Assembly (NCBI RefSeq): GCF_020520425.1
Contig: NC_079491.1
Location: forward strand, 32,541,449 to 32,605,448
Reading direction: 5' to 3'
Source of the DNA: Spinacia oleracea
Taxonomy: Eukaryota > Streptophyta > Magnoliopsida > Caryophyllales > Amaranthaceae
Length of the DNA stretch: 64,000 bases
This document shows, piece by piece, positions 57,166-64,000 of this stretch. Below the pieces are notes generated by a model. That model searched no databases. It was not told the origin of the DNA and saw only the letters and a list, made by a program, of their open reading frames with translations. Positions within the stretch are counted from its first letter, which is position 1; each line of letters opens with the position of its first letter. A program made the position numbers and the translations under genes.

Positions 57166-59748
57166 TTTGGTTGTGCTTTATTTTATCTCCAGAAGCATAC
57201 TTGCAACAAACAAGAATGTAAGATACAATCTTATCCCGACAGAAGCACAGTCAAGTCCGTAAAGTGTCTCAAACATTAAGAATCCAGATTGTGCAAGACT
57301 TCAACAACAAATATATTGAAGGGGGGATTGAAAACCTTCGAGCCTTGTAGTTGGAGTAACAATGCCTAAATAGACAGAAGAAAAAAATCAGCAAGATAGT
57401 TTTAGGGATGATATCTAAAACTCTTCCTCGTGAATGTACAACGATCATCCAACTAAAGAACTAACGAAAACCATCTAACAGAGAGGATAACAAGCAGTAC
57501 CAAAATATAGCAATATGTAATCACGCGTATCAGACTACCATTCATATAGAAAAACGACCGGCAATGAACTCACAGGCGAAGCCAACTCAGTGGCGGAGTT
57601 ACCAAAAAAGTTCTGAACCATAACCAAATATATCACTTTTGTACTTGGGTGTCTTTAATCTCGTGACCAACCTACTTCTGATGGGATTTGTAGGCGCATA
57701 GCAGCAACAAAGTTCTAAAGAAAATGTAGAAAGAAAAGAAAAATCCAGAAATTGAATAAAAAAAAGGTTAAGATCTCTAAAACACGAATCAAACAACTAT
57801 CGAAGTGCACCAAAAACTAATCATATTTATATTCCAGGGAAAAGCATTCCATGATTAGTTTTCAAAATAAAACATGAAGAATTTTATGGAAAATCAGGAT
57901 TACCATCACTGTTATAAAAATGTTAGGTAATTAGATGCAACCTAGCTTTGGGATCATTGAAAATGTACACCAGAAACGAGACAACGTCTCCAAAAAAAAA
58001 AGCAATTAACTAAAGGTGGAAATGCAAAAAAATGATAGTACAACAACACTAACATAAACTTTCCCCTAAATGCATGTACTGCAAGACTACAATACCAATT
58101 TACTACAGTATCTGAGGTGAACATGTTTACCCAAAAGAATACAAATTGATCACTTAGAAAGAGCTCAAATAAAGGCTCTTGTCCAGTTAGGTAATGATCA
58201 GGGAGTTCTTCAAACATCGTAAAAAATGAAGGACTATAACAGTAGAGCTTTACTAACTGATATAGTTGATAGCTGAAAACCGGTCTAAACTTGAAGCATT
58301 CTTTACAAAGAGAATTGGATAACCATTAAAAATTAGAAAATAAGATATTACATCACTCTAATATGCAATATTTCTATAGGATGACATGAAAATATAAGAA
58401 ATCAGAACGAGAACAGATCATTCATGTTCATGCCAACCTGTAACCCCATTAAACCGGCTGCAAAGCGTCTCAACCAAGCCTTTCATTTATTTATCCAATA
58501 GAAGACATCTGAAAAGAATAATAAGCATACTAAACTCATCACACTGAACATAAGACTATCCATATTATTCATATAAAAAACTACTTTTAAATAAAGAGAA
58601 ACGCATAATATATTCCTAATTATCTAGATGCATCGTACTATACACTTTCGTACACAAATTTATTTTGTAGAAACATAATATATTCCTAATTATCTCAATA
58701 CATTGTACTACGTACTGCGTATACTTATAATATATTCCCAAAAATCAGTTGGTCTTTGTGGATGTCAGTATTAATTCACCGTATTTTCACTCTTTCTAGA
58801 AAAATTCAGACGAGATCACATCAACAAGCTCAAGTAACACAAATTTCATTGACAGAATTTGAAGGAAATTGCTTCAGCTATGAAATTTAGATGTACAGAC
58901 ACAAAGTATAATTGAAAATGGATGGAAGGACTGAAATCAAGCATAGTAAATCTTGATGGTCAATTTCCGTAGTTACATTAAGATAGTCTAGAAAGCTGCT
59001 TTTAAATAAGGGACACCTATCTATCTAAAATCAGGACTTAACTCTCAAACAACATACTCGGAAAAAAGCCAGAGCAAAATCAGAAAAAGGGCTAATGAGT
59101 ACCTGCTTTGCAAAATCTACTGCCACAATCAGCACCTATAACCACCTCCAAATAAACACTATCATTCAAACCACCCCAATAATACAAAGACACCCCCTTC
59201 CCATCTCCCAACACTACATCAGCGGGTAAATCCCTATCAATGGTCAAGTATTATGATTGAAAAATGTTATAATCAGTTCTTTAAAGTCATAATCATTCCA
59301 TCAATACAAACAATTGAAACGTTTAAAGGGTCAGCTTAGAAGTTGCTTAGTTTTTGTATTTGTATTTTCTCCCATTTCCTTTTACCCAATATTAATGATA
59401 AAGCATACTAAGAAAATTATAATTGCTTAACACTTTATCTGGCTTCCAAAATTTTACAAATCAGTAAAGACAATAAGCATTACATAACTTCCTATACACC
59501 ACAAATTGGATTGCCTTCTTATTGGAATGATATGCAACCCCGCCTAACACGCATATCTTGCATACCACACCTAAAATACCTCTAGAATAACCTAACCTCC
59601 TTTATTGATCCCATATTACAAAGCAATCACTATACAAAGATCATATTTTCATAGCATATCATTATAAAGTCCAGATCAGAACCCCAGACATATCTTGTGG
59701 TTTCTACGATTTGTCAAACAAAACCCAAACCATCAAGACCTCAAAAAC
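57166..59748. other. Intergenic or intronic DNA with weak exon candidates
   Basis: This is AT-rich with no strong gene. Read on -, it ends at about 57180 in AAAATAAAGCAC, a possible poly(A) signal, and contains candidate short exons described separately. Confidence 0.35.
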
Positions 59749-61195
59749 TGTTAGGTTATGACAAATATAAAACATATATTTCATGCGGAAAAACCATAAA
59801 GCCAGGAATCCAAATTAACTGCCACATAACAATTAGCATAATTTAGGATGCATACATTTGTAGCGTGCCCTCCCTAGCTGCTCCCGAACCGAACAAGAAC
59901 AAGTTTAGGACTCCAAGTGTAGTCCCTCCGTAGATAGTCCACAGCACGTTCGGATCCGCCTTAGATTTAATTAACTAGAATTCAACCTAAGGTTTTAAGT
60001 TATTCGAATATAATTTGTGGCAAATTATTAATTTTAGTTTTAACCTTAAAACTATATGAATACTTGAATTTATTGATTATAAATTGTGAATGCCATCACC
60101 TATTTATAGGGTAGGATTATCGGAACTAGAAGCCTACTAGGTTTCAATTAATCTAATCTTATTAGAATTAGATATTAATTAAAACTATTAAGTTAATGTT
60201 TAATTCAACAACTAACTCTAGTAGCTTTAGGAAATTAATCTTTAATCTAATCCTAATCGCTTAAGGATTCGACGCATACACGAACTCAACACACACAAGC
60301 ACGCACAGCACACGAGGGGCGCTGGGCATGCGCGCGCGCGGAGAGGGCTCGGCCCAGCAGCGCTGCAGCCCATGAGTGGGTGTGCCAGCCTGCTGGCCTC
60401 GCTGGGCCTGGCCTTGCGCTTTGCTTGGCTGGGCCTTGCGATGCTGACGGGCTGCCTTGCTGCCTTGCGCGCATGGGATTTACTAGGCGCAGGCCTAGCT
60501 TCGTGCTCGGCCTTGTGTCTAGCAAGCTTGTCCGATGTTTATTCGTACGACACGCTTTCGATTAATTTTCCGATTCCGAAATTCATTTTCGATTCGAACA
60601 ATATTTAATATTTCCGATTCCGGAATTAGTTTCCGTTTCGAACAAATATTTAATATTTCCGATTCCGGAATTATTTTCCGATTCCGATAATATTTCCGAT
60701 TCCGACAATATTTCCGTTTCCGGCAATATTTCCGATTCCGGCAATATTTCCATTTCCGATAATATTTTCCGATACGTACCATGTTTCCGTTTCCGCCAAC
60801 ATCTACGACTTGGATAATATTTATATTTCCGATACGATCCATATTTCCGTTTCCGGCAATATCATCGTTTCCGGAGTATTCATAATTTGCCTTTTGACGA
60901 TTTCAGCTCCCACTGGAACCGAGATCCGTCGATTCCGAATATCCATAAATGGAGTATTTAATTCACTTAAATACTTGATCCGTTCACGTACTATTTGTGT
61001 GACCCTACGGGTTCAATCAAGAGTAAGTTGTGGATTAATATTATTAATTCCACTTGAACTGAAGCGGCCTCTAGCTAGGCATACAGTTCACTTGATCTCA
61101 CTGAATTATTAACTTGTATAATTAATTAATACTGAACCGCATTTATTAGACTTAGCATTGAATGCATACTTGGACCAAGGACATTATTTCTTTCA
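59749..61195 (-). mobile_element. Solo LTR, copy 3
   Basis: Its ends match copies 1 and 2 (TGTTAGGTTATGAC ... TTATTTCTTTCA). The 5-bp flanks are AAAAC (59744-59748) and AAAAT (61196-61200), a TSD with one change. It has a TATA box on - (CTATAAATAGG near 60110), a GC-rich part (about 60285-60530) and the TTTCCG array (60560-60880). No internal domains are present. Confidence 0.88.
60560..60880. repeat. TTTCCGATTCCGG-type array within solo LTR 3
   Basis: This is the same 17-19-bp units as in copy 1, almost in the same order, so copies 1 and 3 are closer to each other than to copy 2. Confidence 0.85.
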
Positions 61196-63001
61196 AAAAT
61201 AAACCCCATGTCAGAAAGATATAAACATAAACAAAGAGACGATAGCAAAACCTATAATACATGAACAAAAGCATGAGCATGGGTAACATCCAATGGCCTT
61301 TCACTTCAAGACTGTATACATTCAAAGAAACAAAATGACAAAAACAAAAAGCTGAATTAATCAAAATTAAAACGATAATCAGAAGAAAAAAAAATCTCAG
61401 ATTACCAATTCTAGAATTCGAAATATTGTCACAGTAAACTTTGAAATCGAAAAAAAAATTTGAATAGTACCTGAAGCAATACATGGAAAAGCCCTTGGTT
61501 CTGGAATTGCAAGATTCTTCATCTCCTACGCATCCACAGAAATTAACAGCTACAATCAAAATAGAAAAAAGGCAACTGGAAATCAAAGATGAAGAAAATT
61601 GAACAAAAGTGGAATCAATTGAAATCAAAATGATCCGATTTAATCATAAAATTAACATATTCATGCAACAAAAATGCTAAATCAATTTGCCAATTCAATT
61701 AAAAACCCTAATTCAGCAATTACAAGTGAAAATAGAACCCTAATGTAACAAAATCAGAGAAGATAGAATTATACCAGGGACAAAGAAGACGAAGTGAGAG
61801 TGTTGATTGCAAGTTGGAGGAGAGAAAAATCCGGCAATCGCAATCCATAACACATTCTTTTCTTTAATTTCTGATCTTCACATTCGTAGAAGACAGAATA
61901 ACCTGGAAAGTACGTGGAGATAAAAAATGGAAGAAAATGAAGAGGAGAGATCGAAGAAAATTAAGAGGAGAGAGCACCGACATTCGACATTCACAGAAGA
62001 AAGAGAAATGGTGAAGAAAGAGGGAGGAGCTCATTAGGAGCTCTGGGAAACCCGCAAAAGAACAAAGATGAAGGGAAACAGTGGAGGTGAAGACTGAAGA
62101 GGGAGAGGTGGCACAAGATCAACGGTGGATGAAGAAGCGACGTGGCATAAGCTGGACAGAAGGGCAACGAGTAATAAAGAGATATGAGTGGGGGCATAAA
62201 CAGAAGAACACTATTGCTGCAATAGTAACTTCAAGTTTACATGTTTTAAAGTGTTAGAATGAGCAAATTTATTTTCTCTCTCACCTTATTATTCATGCTT
62301 CTTTCATCCATAGCGAGACACAACCATGATAATGAAATAGAGCCAAGTTTAAAAATCAACCATGAAAAATTCGTTTTTCCCAGTTGCACAAAATGAGAAA
62401 ATTCATTTTGCTCATCCGTACAAAATGAGAAAATTTTCTAAAAAATCAATTATATTTTTATTTATTTGGAGAGTTAAAATTAATTGTGATTGCTGTGAGA
62501 AATTACCAAGCTCCATAAAAGCTTTGTTGTTATTCATACTCCATACGAATAAATTAAAGGTAACTCCTTTTTATTTACTTTTGGCCAACTAAATTTGGTA
62601 ATTCTTTCACCTTGGGCCATGGGGTAGTTTTGTAATCCGGTAGAAAAATTAAAGAGGGAGCAGTTAAAGTAGCATGTAGACTTGTACTCGTAGTAAGGTT
62701 CTGCCATGTTGTCAGACCCATTGTTGAAAGGGAGGGACCGACGGAGCACTACACTATTATTTTTAATTTACCAATCTGCCATTAGTAAGAGGAATACGGC
62801 GTGCAATTTCCTCTGTTAGTTTTATTTCAAGTAACGGTTGAGATCTTTTCTAATTCTTCTTATTATAAGGATCTTCTCATTGGAGGGGGACCATATATAT
62901 ATACGGTCCAGTCAGAAGGGTTATGTGAACCATTAAATCATTAGATCCAGTGATTTAGTCAGAAGGAATGTGAACCATTAGATCAAGTCAGAAGGGTTCT
63001 G
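61196..63001. other. Intergenic DNA
   Basis: No firm gene is seen. An AG-rich stretch (about 61915-62110) could be a leader of a gene transcribed on -. The near-palindrome GGACCATATATATATACGGT lies at about 62888. The phrase GTGAACCATTA then ATCA is repeated near 62928 and 62970. Confidence 0.4.
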
Positions 63002-64000
63002 TGATAAGCTGATAGAGCGATTTTCGGTCGTTGACGGATACCGCTTGCAGACACCTAAATCGTGTCTCCCCATTGGGATGGTGACGATACCATTATCCTT
63101 GCTAGGTGGTTGGAGCAACTCGGTGCGGAAGTCCCAATTGCTAAAACTTATTCTAAAATCCAAGGTTCAAAATCCAATCCCCGAGACCGTTCCCATCACG
63201 GAACTAGGTACAAAATACAATTTCCAAAAACCAATTTCGAAATCCAAGTACAATCTCACCCAATGGACAACCCCATTGGTTTTACAAGGCCTTTTCCAGT
63301 CGAAATGACACTAAGCAATCCAAATTCGGGCGCCGACCCACAAAACCGAGCAAGCCGGGCCTCGTCCCGTAAAACCGAATTCAAAAACCCGAAAACGGCT
63401 AGTTTTTAGTCGCAAATTTCCTTAACCACCAAGCAAGATATGTGCCAAAAAACATTACAATTCGTACAAAGGTACACCCACTACAAGCCAAACGCAAGGA
63501 CGACGTCATCGTCCTTGCTTGGCATCTTCTGTGCCACGTCAGCAGCGCCAGGTGCCGTTGCTGCGCTGGGCGCAGCTGTCACCTGGCGTTTAGCCCTTTA
63601 TTTTTCTATTTAACCCCCCTAATTTCCAATACTTTAGGGAAGAAAATTACAATCACAATGTCGTAATTCTGAAATTGCCTCTCAAAAATAAAAATACAAA
63701 TTCTTCAAAAATCCCATACAAATCTCAAGTTTTCAAGCAATTGGGAGCTCCAAGAGGAATTCTAACCTAATCCTAACTAGGTAATTCCGAATCCCAATCC
63801 TAATCTACTATGTTTCTATAATTTCTCTTTCAAAATGATTAGTAAAGTTGGCACTTTTACTCTTAAAAGTGTCACTTACAACAATCACATATTTTTACAA
63901 AATCAACACTTTCTATGATTCAAATACAAAGCCATGAATTCCATGATGTTTAAGGTTGTTTGTAATCACTTCCTTAAACTAGAATCATTTTCAAAACATG
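63002..64000 (+). mobile_element. Probable LTR-like retrotransposon sequence, cut by the window end
   Basis: It starts around TGATAAGCTGATAGAGCGAT. The text is richer in CG and CCAAATCC-like words than its surroundings. A TATA-like CTATTTAACCC occurs near 63607 after a GC-rich stretch (GCCACGTCAGCAGCGCCAGG), as in LTR promoters. The right end is not in the window, so neither TSD nor family can be shown. Confidence 0.35.

Larger units (their letters stand above)
57599..61995 (-). other. Weak candidate spliced transcript on the - strand
   Basis: A leader exon may end at 61775 (CCCTG|GTATAA). A second exon (61525-61471) holds ATG and MKNLAIPEPRAFPCIAS and ends CAG|GTAC. A 33-nt exon (59135-59103) continues in frame as GADCGSRFCKA. 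From there either a 20-nt exon (58457-58438) and a 60-nt coding end (57714-57655), or a direct join to 57714-57599, stays open to a stop, giving a protein of 54 or 66 residues. Solo LTR copy 3 would lie in an intron. I know no such family, short exons arise by chance, and it may be a non-coding RNA or nothing. Confidence 0.2.

Overview
The window is nuclear DNA from a land plant, almost certainly a eudicot. It is AT-rich and dominated by repeats. It holds spliced genes with GT-AG introns, a Bet v 1/major-latex-type protein, a LOG2/LUL-type RING E3 ligase, and every common class of plant transposon. Its LTR, MITE and repeat style makes me suspect Caryophyllales (spinach/beet group), but this rests on memory of similar repeats and is not proven by the sequence.

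Layout. 1-9.3 kb: AT-rich intergenic DNA with a Stowaway-like MITE and two 5'-truncated LINEs, each with perfect target-site duplications (TSDs). 9.3-10.3 kb: a possible Helitron with a MITE inside. 10.7-22.4 kb: one complete 11.7-kb CACTA (En/Spm) transposon, inserted with a TTT TSD inside an older MITE. It carries a TNP2-type transposase gene interrupted by one in-frame TAG, and a second gene (RG-rich N-terminus, Ptta/En/Spm-type middle, coiled-coil C-terminus). The last intron of that second gene holds ten tandem 321-bp-type repeats with a higher-order pattern. 22.5-32.2 kb: intergenic DNA packed with MITEs, including one nested pair, and a 1.4-kb long-TIR element. 32.4-33.3 kb: a small two-exon MLP/PR-10 gene. 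33.5-39.3 kb: a truncated SINE, TIR elements, a solo LTR, MITE fragments and part of another LTR.

39.9-48.7 kb is the main host-gene part. A methyltransferase-like membrane-anchored protein gene lies on + and carries an upstream ORF that a 127-nt intron could join in frame to the main ORF. It is convergent with a LOG2/LUL-like RING E3 ligase gene on -, which has three exons and a 3.8-kb first intron. A full SINE with a 17-bp TSD sits upstream of the ligase gene.

49.9-64 kb: a GC-rich patch and a decayed Copia element, a tRNA-like relic, two more solo LTRs of the family seen at 35 kb, a weak candidate transcript on the - strand, and the start of another LTR-like sequence that runs off the end. 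Apart from the two CACTA genes, which belong to one transposon, neighbouring genes show no evident functional link.
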